Below are positions 8,322 through 16,686 of a stretch of DNA of 64,000 nt, piece by piece. Position 1 is the stretch's first letter. Each line of letters starts with the position of its first letter. The notes below the pieces were generated by a model. The model had not been told where the DNA came from, did no database searches, and saw only the letters and a list, made by a program, of their open reading frames with translations. Position numbers and translations under genes: made by a program. This DNA comes from Nocardiopsis_C rhodophaea. Its GTDB lineage: Bacteria > Actinomycetota > Actinomycetes > Streptosporangiales > Streptosporangiaceae. Location: contig NZ_BAAAPC010000002.1 of assembly GCF_039530945.1 (NCBI RefSeq), positions 1 to 64,000 on the forward strand, in the 5' to 3' direction.

Positions 8322-10243
8322 CCCCTACGGACAGAGACGACCAGAGGATAGATGACGGCGGGACAGGCGGCGGCAGGACGGACCACGGCGGGACAGACGG
8401 CGGGAGGCACGTCGACGGCAGGCAAGACGTCGGGAGGAAAACAGACGCGGAAACGCCCCGGGACGCAAGGAGGGGCACGTCGGTCGATTTTCGTGGATCG
8501 GGCCTGCGGCTGCTTCGCGTCGTGGGGGAGGACGGCCTAGTCCTCGCGGGCGTGGTCATCATGATCGCAGCGACCGTCGCGCTGAGTGTGAGCGTGCCGC
8601 TGCTCCTCGGTCACGCCACCGACCTGGTCGTCGCGGGCGCCGCCGAGGGCGGCGTCGACTTCGCGGCTGTCGGGCGGGTCCTGCTCATCGCTCTCGCGGT
8701 GGCCGCCATAGCGGGGATCGTGGGGCACGTGCGCGGGCGGCTGTCCGTGCGCGTCGCGCAGCGCACGGCCCACCGGCTGCGCGGTCGGGCCGTGGCCAAG
8801 CTGTCGCGCCTGCCGCTCTCCTACTTCGACCGGCACTCGCGCGGGGAGGTGCTGTCCCGGGTCACCAACGACGTCGACAATGTCAGTACGGTCCTGCAGA
8901 CCGTCCTCGGCCGCATCATCCACTCGCTGCTCACGGTCGTGGGCGTGCTCGCGATGATGCTGGTGCTGTCTCCTCTGCTGACGCTCGTGGCGCTGCTGGC
9001 CGTGCCTGTTTCGATCGGCCTCGCCGCGTTCATCGGCAAGCGCGCACAGCCCCGGTTCGTCGCGCAGTGGGCCACCACGGGCAAGCTCAACGGGCACATC
9101 GAGGAGATGTACACCGGCCACAACGAGATCGCGGTCTTCGGGCGGCAGAAGGAGGCCGAGCAGGTCTTCGCCGAGCACAACGATGCCCTGTTCGAGGCCG
9201 CGCACAAGGCGCAGTTCGTCTCCGGTGTTATCGAGCCCACCCTCAGGTTCGTCGGCAACGCGGGCTACGTGCTGGTCGCCGTCTTCGGCGCGCTACGGGT
9301 CGCCTCCGGCACGATGTCGATCGGCGACGTTCAGGCGTTTATCCAGTACACGATGCAGTTCAGTCAGCCCATCGCGCAGATGGCCTCGATGGCCAACCTG
9401 ACGCAGTCCGGGGTGGCCTCGGCGGAGCGGGTCTTCTCCCTCCTCGACGCCGACGAGCAGGAGCCCGAGGCGCTTGTCCCGGCCCGCCCCGACCGGGTGG
9501 AGGGTCGCGTCGTCTTCGAGGACGTGTCCTTCCGGTACGAGCCCGACGAGCCGCTCATCGAGCACCTGTCACTGACCGTGGAGCCGGGGCGGACGGTCGC
9601 CATCGTCGGCCCCACCGGGGCGGGTAAAAGCACCCTGGTCAACCTGTTGATGCGGTTCTACGAGGTGACCGGTGGGCGCATCACCCTTGACGGGGTGGAC
9701 ATCGCACAGATGGCGCGCGAGGAGCTGCGCGGCAACACCGGCATGGTGCTGCAGGACACCTGGCTGTTCGGCGGAACGATCGCGGAGAACATCGCCTACG
9801 GGGCCGGCGATGTCGCGCGGGAGCAGATCGTCGCGGCGGCGCGCGCCACGTATGTGGACCGATTCGTGCGCACCCTTCCCGACGGTTATGACACCGTGCT
9901 CGACGACAGCGGGTCGAGCCTGAGCGCGGGTGAGCGCCAGCTGATCACCATCGCGCGCGCCTTTCTCAAAGAACCGGCCATCCTGGTGCTCGACGAGGCC
10001 ACCAGCTCGGTCGACACCCGCACCGAGATGCTCATCCAGCAGGCCATGGGGTCACTTCGCGCGGGACGCACCAGTTTCGTCATCGCCCATCGGCTGTCGA
10101 CCATCCGCGACGCCGACGTGATCCTCGTGATGGAGCGTGGTTCCATCGTCGAGCAGGGCACGCACGACGAGCTGATCGCTGCCGGGGGAGCCTACGCCCG
10201 GCTGTACGCGGCCCAGTTCGAGGAGGCGGTGAGCCCGGTGTGA
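8318..10243 (+). CDS. ABC exporter subunit, heterodimer half with catalytic Walker B
   Basis: This 641-residue partner half-transporter begins with GTG at 8318, overlapping the previous stop (GTGA). Its first 55 residues are an odd Gly/Asp/Arg-rich repeat-like extension (GGTGGGRTDHGGTDGGRH) that is absent from most homologues. A six-helix membrane domain follows, then Walker A GPTGAGKST (near 430), signature LSAGERQL (near 534) and Walker B ILVLDEATSSVD (near 556), with the catalytic Glu present. The signature has Ala and Glu in place of the usual Gly and Gln and would face the degenerate site built by the first subunit. Together the two proteins should make one exporter with one strongly hydrolytic site. 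Confidence 0.9.
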   Translation: MTPTDRDDQRIDDGGTGGGRTDHGGTDGGRHVDGRQDVGRKTDAETPRDARRGTSVDFRGSGLRLLRVVGEDGLVLAGVVIMIAATVALSVSVPLLLGHATDLVVAGAAEGGVDFAAVGRVLLIALAVAAIAGIVGHVRGRLSVRVAQRTAHRLRGRAVAKLSRLPLSYFDRHSRGEVLSRVTNDVDNVSTVLQTVLGRIIHSLLTVVGVLAMMLVLSPLLTLVALLAVPVSIGLAAFIGKRAQPRFVAQWATTGKLNGHIEEMYTGHNEIAVFGRQKEAEQVFAEHNDALFEAAHKAQFVSGVIEPTLRFVGNAGYVLVAVFGALRVASGTMSIGDVQAFIQYTMQFSQPIAQMASMANLTQSGVASAERVFSLLDADEQEPEALVPARPDRVEGRVVFEDVSFRYEPDEPLIEHLSLTVEPGRTVAIVGPTGAGKSTLVNLLMRFYEVTGGRITLDGVDIAQMAREELRGNTGMVLQDTWLFGGTIAENIAYGAGDVAREQIVAAARATYVDRFVRTLPDGYDTVLDDSGSSLSAGERQLITIARAFLKEPAILVLDEATSSVDTRTEMLIQQAMGSLRAGRTSFVIAHRLSTIRDADVILVMERGSIVEQGTHDELIAAGGAYARLYAAQFEEAVSPV

Positions 10244-10353
10244 ACCGATGGAAGCTGAAGAGAGGGCGGTGGGCCGGGGGACGAGGCCGGCCCGCAAGCC
10301 CCCTCCAGGTCGGTTACCTGGCTGCCCAGCACATGCTGCGTGGCGGAGAAGCT

Positions 10354-10410
10354 GTCGGCAGTAGCCGTTGGCAGAACCGGTCGGCATAAAACACGGTCGG
10401 CAGAAAACCG
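10354..10410. repeat. Degenerate short direct repeats (GTCGGCA...AAAAC)
   Basis: Four imperfect 12-16 bp units start at 10354, 10368, 10380 and 10396. The last two, GTCGGCATAAAACACG and GTCGGCAGAAAACCG, are most alike. Confidence 0.5.
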
Positions 10411-10714
10411 GGGCGGAAGGGGCGGGCGGAAGAGGCGGACCGAGACGGCGGCCGGGGTGGTGTGCCGGATGGACTGGACGGAGCCGCGGAGGGTTGTGCC
10501 GCTTTCCGGGCACGCTGTGATCTCGGTCCTCTCCGGGTGCTGCTCGGCGTACTTCCGTGCCGCGCCCGCCCGCGTCTCCGGTTGGTCGGAGTGTTGGTGC
10601 TGCTGATCTGGCTGGGGCGCGGCGCTTGGTTTCGGGGAGTTGGGAGCGGACGGTCGGGGCCCGCTCGTGGTCCCATATCCGCGGCCCAGGTGAGCGGTGC
10701 GTAGGATGCCGCTA

Positions 10715-10733
10715 GTTGCGAAGTCTTTGCAAC
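10715..10733. promoter_or_regulatory. Palindrome upstream of the importer operon
   Basis: GTTGCGAAGTCTTTGCAAC reads as two 9-bp arms around one base with a single mismatch. It ends 36 bp before the first gene and is a good candidate for a repressor site. Confidence 0.5.
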
Positions 10734-10769
10734 AAGAGCCAAGTGTGAGCTAAGGGGGCGTCCGCCGAG

Positions 10770-11783
10770 GTGGAGACGGGCGAGGAGACGCGTGGGGCCG
10801 ATAGCGCGGAGCCAACGGCAGATACGCGGGGGCACGAAGGGCACGCGCAAGCGGCGTCCCCCCGAGGGAGGGCACCTTCGTGTGGGGAATCCCGGTCCGG
10901 TGACGCGACGCCCGCGCCGGAACCACCGCGGGGTATTTTCGCGCTCCGCGTTCCGCTCGGCGGGCGCGGCGAACGGACCGCGCTGCGGGTCGCTCTCGGG
11001 GCCCTCCTGCTCATGGCGTTGGCCGCGCTTCTCGCCCCCTGGCTGGCCGGGCACGATCCGGTCGCCACCAACACCGACGCCGTTGCCCTTCCGCCCGGCT
11101 CGCCCGAGCACCCCCTCGGCACGGACATGCTCGGGCGCGACCTGTACTCCCGCCTCCTCTACGGCGCCCGTCTGTCGCTGCTGGTCGGCTTGGTCGCCGG
11201 TGCCGCCACCGTCGTCGCGGGAACGGCGCTCGGCGCCCTCGCCGCCGTCGGTCCCCGCTGGCTCGACATTCTCGTCACAAGGTCCGCCGACGCGCTGCTC
11301 GCACTCCCGATGATGCTGGTGGCGCTGGCCCTCGCCGCCGTCGCTGGAGCATCCGTGGCCACGGTGGTGGCGGCCATCGCCATGACCGGGTGGATGCCTG
11401 TGGCGCTCATCGCCCGCTCCGAGGTGGCGGCGCTGCGCGAACGGCCGTTCATTCGGGCCGCCTACTCGCTGGGCTTCTCGCGGAGCCGTGTTGTCCTGCG
11501 CCACCTGGTCCCCAACGCCGTGCCGCCGATCGCGTCGATCGCGGCTTTCGAGGTGGGGCACGCGATCCTCACCGAGTCCACCTTGAGCTTCCTCGGCGTC
11601 GGTATCCCACCGAACACCCCCAGCTGGGGCAACCTGCTCACCGACGCGCGCTCCCACCTGCTCACCGGGCAGTGGTACACGGTGGCCCTGCCCGCGGTGG
11701 CCATCGTCGCCACGATCATCGCGGTGAACGTCATCGCCACCGGCTTGGACCGGCGCGGCACCGTCGAGGGGAGGACGTGGTGA
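10770..11783 (+). CDS. ABC importer permease, DppC/NikC type
   Basis: This 337-residue permease of the oligopeptide/dipeptide/nickel class has a hydrophilic N-terminal extension of about 65 residues, then the first helix (ALGALLLMALAALLAPWLAGHDP). The family hallmark HPLGTDMLGRDLYSRLLYGARLSLLVGL follows, and the permease-ATPase coupling loop is EVAALRERPFIRAAYSLGFSRSRVVLRHLVPN. The ending STLSFLGVGIPPNTPSWGNLL is typical of the C-type subunit. GTG at 10770 is preceded by AAGGGGG (10753-10759). Its partner DppB-type permease and the substrate-binding protein, normally encoded just upstream, are absent, so the substrate cannot be assigned. Confidence 0.88.
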   Translation: METGEETRGADSAEPTADTRGHEGHAQAASPRGRAPSCGESRSGDATPAPEPPRGIFALRVPLGGRGERTALRVALGALLLMALAALLAPWLAGHDPVATNTDAVALPPGSPEHPLGTDMLGRDLYSRLLYGARLSLLVGLVAGAATVVAGTALGALAAVGPRWLDILVTRSADALLALPMMLVALALAAVAGASVATVVAAIAMTGWMPVALIARSEVAALRERPFIRAAYSLGFSRSRVVLRHLVPNAVPPIASIAAFEVGHAILTESTLSFLGVGIPPNTPSWGNLLTDARSHLLTGQWYTVALPAVAIVATIIAVNVIATGLDRRGTVEGRTW

Positions 11784-12667
11784 GCGGTGCGATGTCGAGC
11801 AGCACAGGCAGGACCAGCACAGGCAGGACCAACACAGTGCTGACCATCTCCGGTCTGGCGGTCGACGTCGCGGGCCGGCGCGTCGTCGACGGGGTCGACC
11901 TCGACCTGGCGGCCGGGGAGATCACCGCTCTGGCCGGACGCAGCGGCAGCGGTAAGAGCCTCACGGCGCGGGCGGTGGCGGGGTTGCTGCCCGGCGGGGC
12001 GACGGTGTCGGGCCGGGTACTGCTGAACCGGGACGGCCGGGCCGAGGATCTGCTTGGCCTGTCCCCGCACCGCCTGCGGCGGCTGCGGGGCTCGGCGATC
12101 GGCTATGTCTTCCAGGAGTCCCAGGCGGCGCTGAACCCCACGGTCACCGTTGGCGGTCATCTCCTGGAAACCCTGAAGGCCCATGGCGTTCCCCGCCCTC
12201 ACCGCAGGACCAGGGGCCTGGCCGCGTTGCGCCAGGCCGGGCTGCCCGCCCCCGAGCGGCTCTGGTCGGCCTACCCCTTCGAGCTGTCGGGCGGGCAGGC
12301 GCAGCGCGTCGCGCTGGCGCTGGCCAGTGCGCTCGATCCCCCGGTTCTCATCGCCGACGAGGTCACCTCCGCGCTGGATCCGGTGACCCAGGCCGGGGTG
12401 TTGGACATCCTGCGCGCCGGAGCGCGGGTCGGGCAGCGCGCGGTCCTGCTGATCACCCATGACCTCGCTGTCGCGGGTTGCTGGGCGGACCGGCTTGCCG
12501 TGCTTGACGGGGGCCGGATCGTGGAGAGCGGGCCGTCGTGTCGTGTCCTGCGCGCACCCGCCCACCCGTTCACCGCGGACCTGGTGCGGGCCAGCGGGGT
12601 CGTGCCCTCGGGTGCGGACAGTGCGGACGCGCATGTGTCCGCGCGCGTGGCCGGGGAGCGCGCATGA
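11780..12667 (+). CDS. ABC importer ATPase, DppD/NikD type
   Basis: This 295-residue ATPase starts with GTG at 11780, overlapping the permease stop by four bases. After a Ser/Thr/Gly-rich repeat at the N-terminus (TGRTSTGRTNT) come Walker A GRSGSGKSL, Q-loop FQESQAALNP (the AALNP pattern is typical of oligopeptide/nickel ATPases), signature LSGGQAQR and Walker B VLIADEVTSALD. The C-terminal Cys-containing stretch that binds iron-sulfur in some Dpp/Opp ATPases is not evident. It should pair with the downstream ATPase on the permease dimer. Confidence 0.9.
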   Translation: MSGAMSSSTGRTSTGRTNTVLTISGLAVDVAGRRVVDGVDLDLAAGEITALAGRSGSGKSLTARAVAGLLPGGATVSGRVLLNRDGRAEDLLGLSPHRLRRLRGSAIGYVFQESQAALNPTVTVGGHLLETLKAHGVPRPHRRTRGLAALRQAGLPAPERLWSAYPFELSGGQAQRVALALASALDPPVLIADEVTSALDPVTQAGVLDILRAGARVGQRAVLLITHDLAVAGCWADRLAVLDGGRIVESGPSCRVLRAPAHPFTADLVRASGVVPSGADSADAHVSARVAGERA

Positions 12668-13536
12668 TGCGGCCGCCTGGGTACCTGGACGAGGGGTCGG
12701 GCGAGGCGCCGGGCGGGGGCGCGGTCGGCGGCAGTGGCGACCGGAGCAGCGGCGTGCGCGGCGGGGGTGCCCCGCTGATCTCGTGCCGGGGCGTGACCCG
12801 CACGATCGGCGGTCGGCGTCGGCGCGTGGCGGCGCTGTACGGCGTGGACCTGGATATCGCGGCGGGGGAGACCGTCGCGGTCGTCGGGCGTAGCGGGTCG
12901 GGCAAGTCGACGCTCGCGGGCGTGCTCACCGGCCTCGACCAGCCGCAGAGCGGCACGCTGCGCGTAGGCGACGTGGACGATGTGTGGAGCGTGCCGGAGC
13001 GCGAGCGCAGGAGAGTGCGGCGGCGTTTCGGCTGGATCCCGCAAGACGCGCTGACGTCGTTCGATCCGCGTTATGCCGCCGGAGACGTGGTCGCGGAGGC
13101 GCTGCCGGATGCGGCGGCCCTGGACGCCGCGTCGGCCGTCGCTGCGCTGTTCGAGCGGGTCGGCCTCGCACCGGAGCTGATGACGCGGCGGCCGGCCACG
13201 TTGTCGGGCGGCGAACGCCAGAGGGTCGCGGTGGCGCGGGCGCTGGCGGTGGATCCCGATGTGCTCGTCGCGGACGAACCCACCAGCGGCCTGGATGTGG
13301 TGGCCCAGGAGCGGGTGTTGGACGTGATCGCCGTCCAGCGGCGGGCCGGTGTGGGCGCGGACTGCGGGGACCGGGCCCTTGTGCTGGTCACGCACGATCT
13401 GCGGATCGCGCGCCGGATGGCGGATCGGGTGATCGCGTTGGACGCGGGACGTGTCGCGGCCGATGTCTCCGTCGCGGATCTCGACACCGGCGGCCCCGCG
13501 CTGCGGCAGTTGGTGGAGGCCTCACCGGCACCCTGA
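12664..13536 (+). CDS. ABC importer ATPase, DppF/NikE type
   Basis: This 290-residue ATPase has its ATG at 12664 overlapping the preceding stop (ATGA). The N-terminal 35 residues are Gly-rich. Core motifs are Walker A GRSGSGKST, Q-loop IPQDALTSFDPR, signature LSGGERQR, Walker B VLVADEPTSGLD and the switch His in LVTHDL. It is the last gene of the three-gene operon. The missing binding protein and second permease may be encoded elsewhere, or this system may be a decaying relic. The intact frames and perfect overlaps favour continued use. Confidence 0.88.
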   Translation: MMRPPGYLDEGSGEAPGGGAVGGSGDRSSGVRGGGAPLISCRGVTRTIGGRRRRVAALYGVDLDIAAGETVAVVGRSGSGKSTLAGVLTGLDQPQSGTLRVGDVDDVWSVPERERRRVRRRFGWIPQDALTSFDPRYAAGDVVAEALPDAAALDAASAVAALFERVGLAPELMTRRPATLSGGERQRVAVARALAVDPDVLVADEPTSGLDVVAQERVLDVIAVQRRAGVGADCGDRALVLVTHDLRIARRMADRVIALDAGRVAADVSVADLDTGGPALRQLVEASPAP

Positions 13537-13723
13537 GTCGGGTGGGGCGGTCCGTGGTGGAGACGGGTGGCGCGGGCGAGTGGCCCGGACGGTGGAGTTG
13601 ACGGGTTGAGCCGACGGATGGGGCCGACGGCTGGGGGTAGCGGGTGGGTGGAGGGGTGGGGGTAACAGCGGGGGACGGCTGGGGTGGCGTTCTGGAATCT
13701 AAAATGACGAGTGGTTATAGCGC

Positions 13724-13805
13724 CGGACCCCGCGGTGATCGATAGCGGGCGGGCCGAAATCGCCGACTGCTGCGGCGCCTCAGCTCACCATCACCGCGGG
13801 GTCCG
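13724..13805. repeat. Perfect 16-bp inverted repeat with 50-base loop
   Basis: CGGACCCCGCGGTGAT (13724-13739) and ATCACCGCGGGGTCCG (13790-13805) are exact complements. The 50-base loop is itself G+C-rich. It lies between the importer operon and bldC, which converge here. Confidence 0.9.
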
Positions 13806-13835
13806 ACAGGCGTTGCCCCGTAGGACAGGGCCCGA

Positions 13836-13860
13836 GGGCGGAACGCTCGCCGTTCCGCCC
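13836..13860. terminator. Hairpin terminator downstream of bldC
   Basis: GGGCGGAACG (13836-13845) and CGTTCCGCCC (13851-13860) pair perfectly around a 5-base loop. It can serve both converging transcripts; no long T-run is present, as is common in actinobacteria. Confidence 0.7.
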
Positions 13861-13928
13861 CCACTGACCGGGGAAAATTTGTCCTCCCCCGATTGATCCC
13901 CCCTTGGTTCGGCACATGCCGGGGGAGA

Positions 13929-14132
13929 TCACTCCGAGCGCTGGTTGGGGATGCCAGCCAGCAGAGCCCGAACCTCGGTCTCGCGGTAGCGGCGGTGCCC
14001 CCCCAGGGTCCGAATCGAGGTCAGCTTGCCCGCCTTCGCCCAGCGCGTGACGGTCTTGGGGTCCACGCGGAACATGGTGGCAACCTCAGCAGGGGTCAAC
14101 AGGGGCTCCGCCTCGGGCGTGCGAGTTGACAT
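13929..14132 (-). CDS. bldC: Developmental DNA-binding protein BldC
   Basis: This 67-residue single-domain MerR-like winged helix protein reads LLTPAEVATMFRVDPKTV, then TRWAKAGKLTSIRTLGGHRRY and VRALLAGIP, near-identical to Streptomyces BldC. BldC binds head-to-tail on AT-rich direct repeats and holds off the onset of sporulation in Streptomyces. Start ATG 14132 is preceded by AGGAGAGG about 10 bases upstream; longer in-frame extensions lack a ribosome site. The neighbours (a conserved hypothetical gene, DUF3073 gene, purM, purF) reproduce the Streptomyces gene order around SCO4091. Confidence 0.95.
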   Translation of the reverse strand: MSTRTPEAEPLLTPAEVATMFRVDPKTVTRWAKAGKLTSIRTLGGHRRYRETEVRALLAGIPNQRSE

Positions 14133-14200
14133 GTGTACGGCCTCTCCTCCTGGATCTGTGTGCCGATCCTGAGCCTTATCCTGGCACTTGGCCCGGATGT

Positions 14201-14228
14201 CCAATATTTCCCTCAAGGGCCATATTGG
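14201..14228. promoter_or_regulatory. Dyad in the bldC promoter region
   Basis: CCAATAT (14201-14207) and ATATTGG (14222-14228) enclose CCCT (14210-14213) and AGGG (14216-14219), giving a 28-bp dyad matched at 11 of 14 positions per arm. It lies about 70-95 bp upstream of the bldC ATG, in a local AT-rich patch. Confidence 0.5.
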
Positions 14229-14255
14229 CATCACCCGAGGTGATTGTGCGACCAC

Positions 14256-14813
14256 TTAACGCGACTTTGTTGGATGGGAGTCGCAAAGTCGTCATGCGGT
14301 GCGTCACGCTGAGTGATTCTAGCGCCACGTTTAGTGGCATGTGGCCTATTCGGTCAAAACTTCGTTCTCCGGCCCCGTTTTTCTCGATCCGGAGGGCCGA
14401 AAGTGCTAGAGGCGGCCCGTCTGAAAAGGGGTTTGCCGCGACGGGCAGCTCGGACTCAGCGTTTCTGACGAGGACTTTCGCGGGCGCGTGCGGTGCGACC
14501 GGTGTCTATGTCTTCTCTCATCGACTGCTCTCCTGTGTCACGCACATCCTCGGCGTGGCACGGGGTTCCGGTTACTCAGAGTGCGCTCTGTAGCGTGCCG
14601 AACACAGTCTATGTCGATCTCTATCGACTGGTATGCCCAGTTTCGGCAAAGTTGGTGCTAACTGTGAAGGTTCTCCCCAGTCGGACCGTCGTGAGGTGCG
14701 AAAACATGCGTCAGCAGCTAGAAGAAACCTGGTACACCAGGTTGGGCCTCGGTGTGGCGTGTGACCAGGTAACGTGACGCGGATTCATGTTCTCCGTGAC
14801 GGAAGCATGACGC
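14256..14813. other. Long intergenic region upstream of bldC
   Basis: No gene is recognised. It carries two copies of a bipartite motif, GTCTATGTC-N7-ATCGACTG, at 14504-14527 and 14607-14630 on the same strand, 103 bp apart. A small CCTGGT/ACCAGG dyad is at 14728-14741. Long upstream regions are usual for developmental regulators. Confidence 0.55.
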
Positions 14814-15740
14814 TCAGTTGGCGTGCTCCAGGGCCTGTATCGACTTCCAACGCTGCGTAACGCGCTGGTACATGGCCACGGTGAGCTCCTCGTGGCCGGT
14901 CTCCAGACCAGTGATGGCCGCCGCGACCTCGGCGACCGACTCGTCGTCGCGCAGCTCGTCGTCGTCCAGCAGGTGCACCAAGCCGCCGTAATCAAGTTCA
15001 AGGAGCGCCCCCGGCTGGGCGACGCCCGTCAACCAGTCCTCCAGCCGCTTGCCGGCACCCAGGGCCGCGCTCTCGCCCAGACTGGTCTCCAGTACCCGGA
15101 TCGTGTGCTCCAGGCGGCGGCGGGCTGACGCTATCTCGGTCACATAGACCAGGGCGCGGCTCGGCTGTGTGCCGGGCAGGGCTTCGGTGCGGTCGGACCC
15201 CGTGGCGGAGGAGTGCGCGTGCACCCCGGCATCGCCGCGTGCGGTGGCCGGATCCGGCCCCTCCTCCAGCACCAGTCGGCGCTCCCCCGCTGCGAACGGC
15301 GCGAACCAGGGCAGGGGAATCCCCCAGGTACTGGTCAGGATGTGGGTCCGCAGCGGCTCACCCCGGTCACGCCAGCGCTGAAAGGCCTCTTCTGTGGCCT
15401 GGGCGACGGGTTCCGGCACGAACGCCGCGCTGAGCCGGGCCGGCGTCGTCGACCGGAACTCGCGCGCCGCCAGCCACGAACGCAGCCGGGTCTGCCAGGG
15501 GCAGATATAGAGGTCGTCACCCCACACGCGCACGTAGGCGTCCCGGCTCTCCTGCTCGGGGGCGAGGGCCGGCGGCGTGGCCACCAGCCGGTGCAGGGAA
15601 TCGGCGTGCTCGGCCGCCATCGCCTCTACGCGTCCGAGGCCGCCGGCGGACTCGGCATAGGCCCTCCAGTACGCCTGCTCCCGGCGCGGAAACGCGGTAA
15701 CTGGCTGGTAGACGCGGAGATAGGCGGTGTAAGGCAGCAC
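14814..15740 (-). CDS. Conserved actinobacterial protein of unknown function, bldC neighbour
   Basis: This protein of about 308 residues has no domain of known function that I recognise. The opening VLPYTAYLRVYQPVTAF, the block DDLYICPWQTRLRSWLA and a C-terminal region rich in Asp (LLDDDELRDDESV) are shared with the hypothetical protein encoded next to bldC in Streptomyces (SCO4090-like). There is no signal peptide or membrane helix. GTG 15740 is chosen because homology begins there; GTG 15788 and ATG 15884 are in-frame alternatives, and none has a strong ribosome site. Gene order, same strand and upstream of bldC, is conserved, but a 680-bp gap separates them. Confidence 0.75.
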   Translation of the reverse strand: MLPYTAYLRVYQPVTAFPRREQAYWRAYAESAGGLGRVEAMAAEHADSLHRLVATPPALAPEQESRDAYVRVWGDDLYICPWQTRLRSWLAAREFRSTTPARLSAAFVPEPVAQATEEAFQRWRDRGEPLRTHILTSTWGIPLPWFAPFAAGERRLVLEEGPDPATARGDAGVHAHSSATGSDRTEALPGTQPSRALVYVTEIASARRRLEHTIRVLETSLGESAALGAGKRLEDWLTGVAQPGALLELDYGGLVHLLDDDELRDDESVAEVAAAITGLETGHEELTVAMYQRVTQRWKSIQALEHAN

Positions 15741-15788
15741 GATCGAATGGTGGCATACCTCGACGGTCTCCAGGGCTCCGCATGACAC

Positions 15789-16144
15789 TCCGCGGCGGAC
15801 GCCGGTAGTCGATCTCGGTGATGTTGGGTACTTTGGTCCGAGGTTGCCAACGGTCCGGCTGTTTTCCGTGCGCCCGCTCGCCATGGGAGGCGTCCCCGGT
15901 GGACAATGGTTCTACAGGGGCCGGGTGACACGCCCGGGGCGGCGCCGCATGGCGTCCGGGTGGTGTGCCGCGCGGCCTGTTAACGAAGGGCGGCGTAGGC
16001 AGGTTGGTCCCAGACCGGGTACGGTTGTATCCGTACGTAAGCTGGCGCCTGTCGTCAGTGCGATGACGGCCGTCAGCCCGGCAGTGCGGTTTTGCTAGTG
16101 ATCTGGGGTTTTCGTCAAACCCAATCGTTGAGGGGGTCGAGCCA
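15789..16144. other. Intergenic region between divergent genes
   Basis: No gene. It holds the palindrome GTACGGTTGTATCCGTAC (16019-16036), 6-bp arms around 6 bases, about 110 bp upstream of the DUF3073 start. This may be part of that gene's promoter. Confidence 0.5.
16019..16036. promoter_or_regulatory. Palindrome upstream of the DUF3073 gene
   Basis: GTACGG TTGTAT CCGTAC, a perfect 6-6-6 arrangement, directly precedes GTAAGCT. It is operator-like in form only. Confidence 0.35.
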
Positions 16145-16417
16145 ATGGGGCGCGGCCGAGCCAAGGCCAAGCAGCAGAAGGTCGCTCGGAGGCTGAAGTA
16201 CAGCTCCGGCGGGACCGACCTTGAACGGCTGCGGTCGGAGCTGGGTGTCGCTGAGGGCAATACGGGGAGTTCGGATCGGTATTCGGAGCCGTCGGATTCC
16301 ACCTATGGGGACCCATACGACGACCTGGTCGACCGTTATGCGGACTACGCGGACAACTACCCGGGCGGCGACACGTCCTCGGAAGACGAGTCCGAGCGAT
16401 CGGACAGCTACCGCTGA
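16145..16417 (+). CDS. DUF3073 family protein
   Basis: This 90-residue protein begins MGRGRAKAKQQKVARRLKY and ends in an acidic, Tyr/Asp-rich segment (DPYDDLVDRYADYADNYPGG). That layout is the signature of actinobacterial DUF3073 proteins, which have a basic head and an acidic tail and no known role. Transcription-linked or nucleic-acid binding has been guessed from the basic head only. AGGGGG (16130-16135) precedes the ATG with 9-bp spacing. Convergent with purM; they share the hairpin at 16487-16537. Confidence 0.88.
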   Translation: MGRGRAKAKQQKVARRLKYSSGGTDLERLRSELGVAEGNTGSSDRYSEPSDSTYGDPYDDLVDRYADYADNYPGGDTSSEDESERSDSYR

Positions 16418-16486
16418 ACCTCCGCTTCGCGCAGAGTCGGCGGGTACGCGCAGCATCCGCATAACCGGGTTCCGCTGATACGCAGG

Positions 16487-16537
16487 CAGATATAGCCGGT
16501 CCGAGCCACCGAGGGTGGGTCGGACCGGCTATATCTG
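16487..16537. terminator. Bidirectional terminator between DUF3073 gene and purM
   Basis: An 18-bp perfect stem: CAGATATAGCCGGTCCGA (16487-16504) pairs with 16520-16537 around a 15-base loop. It sits between two convergent genes. Confidence 0.8.
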
Positions 16538-16686
16538 TATGTGCCGAATCCCGATGAACCGCGTCCGCATGTGCAGCATCCGCAGGCGCCGAATGCGCGC
16601 CGGGCACAGGCTTCGGGAACACCGCCGCAGGCGGCGTGCACGGTCCCTGGGGCCGCCGGTGGGGGACGGCCCTGTCGCGCGTCGCG

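Larger units (their letters stand above)
10244..10769. other. Intergenic region before the importer operon
   Basis: About 525 bp without a recognised gene. It holds a degenerate run of GTCGGCA-containing repeats at 10354-10410 and the operator-like palindrome at 10715-10733. No remnant of a binding protein or DppB-type permease was found in any frame. Confidence 0.5.
13537..13928. other. Intergenic region with a long inverted repeat and bldC terminator
   Basis: A G-rich run (13537-13690) is followed by a perfect 16-bp inverted repeat and the strong hairpin at 13836-13860. No coding gene is recognised. Confidence 0.6.

Noticed and set aside
14334..14348. GCCAC-GTTTA-GTGGC dyad similar to the TetR operator at 6445
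   Set aside because: Only 5-bp arms and a different centre length; it is likely chance similarity.
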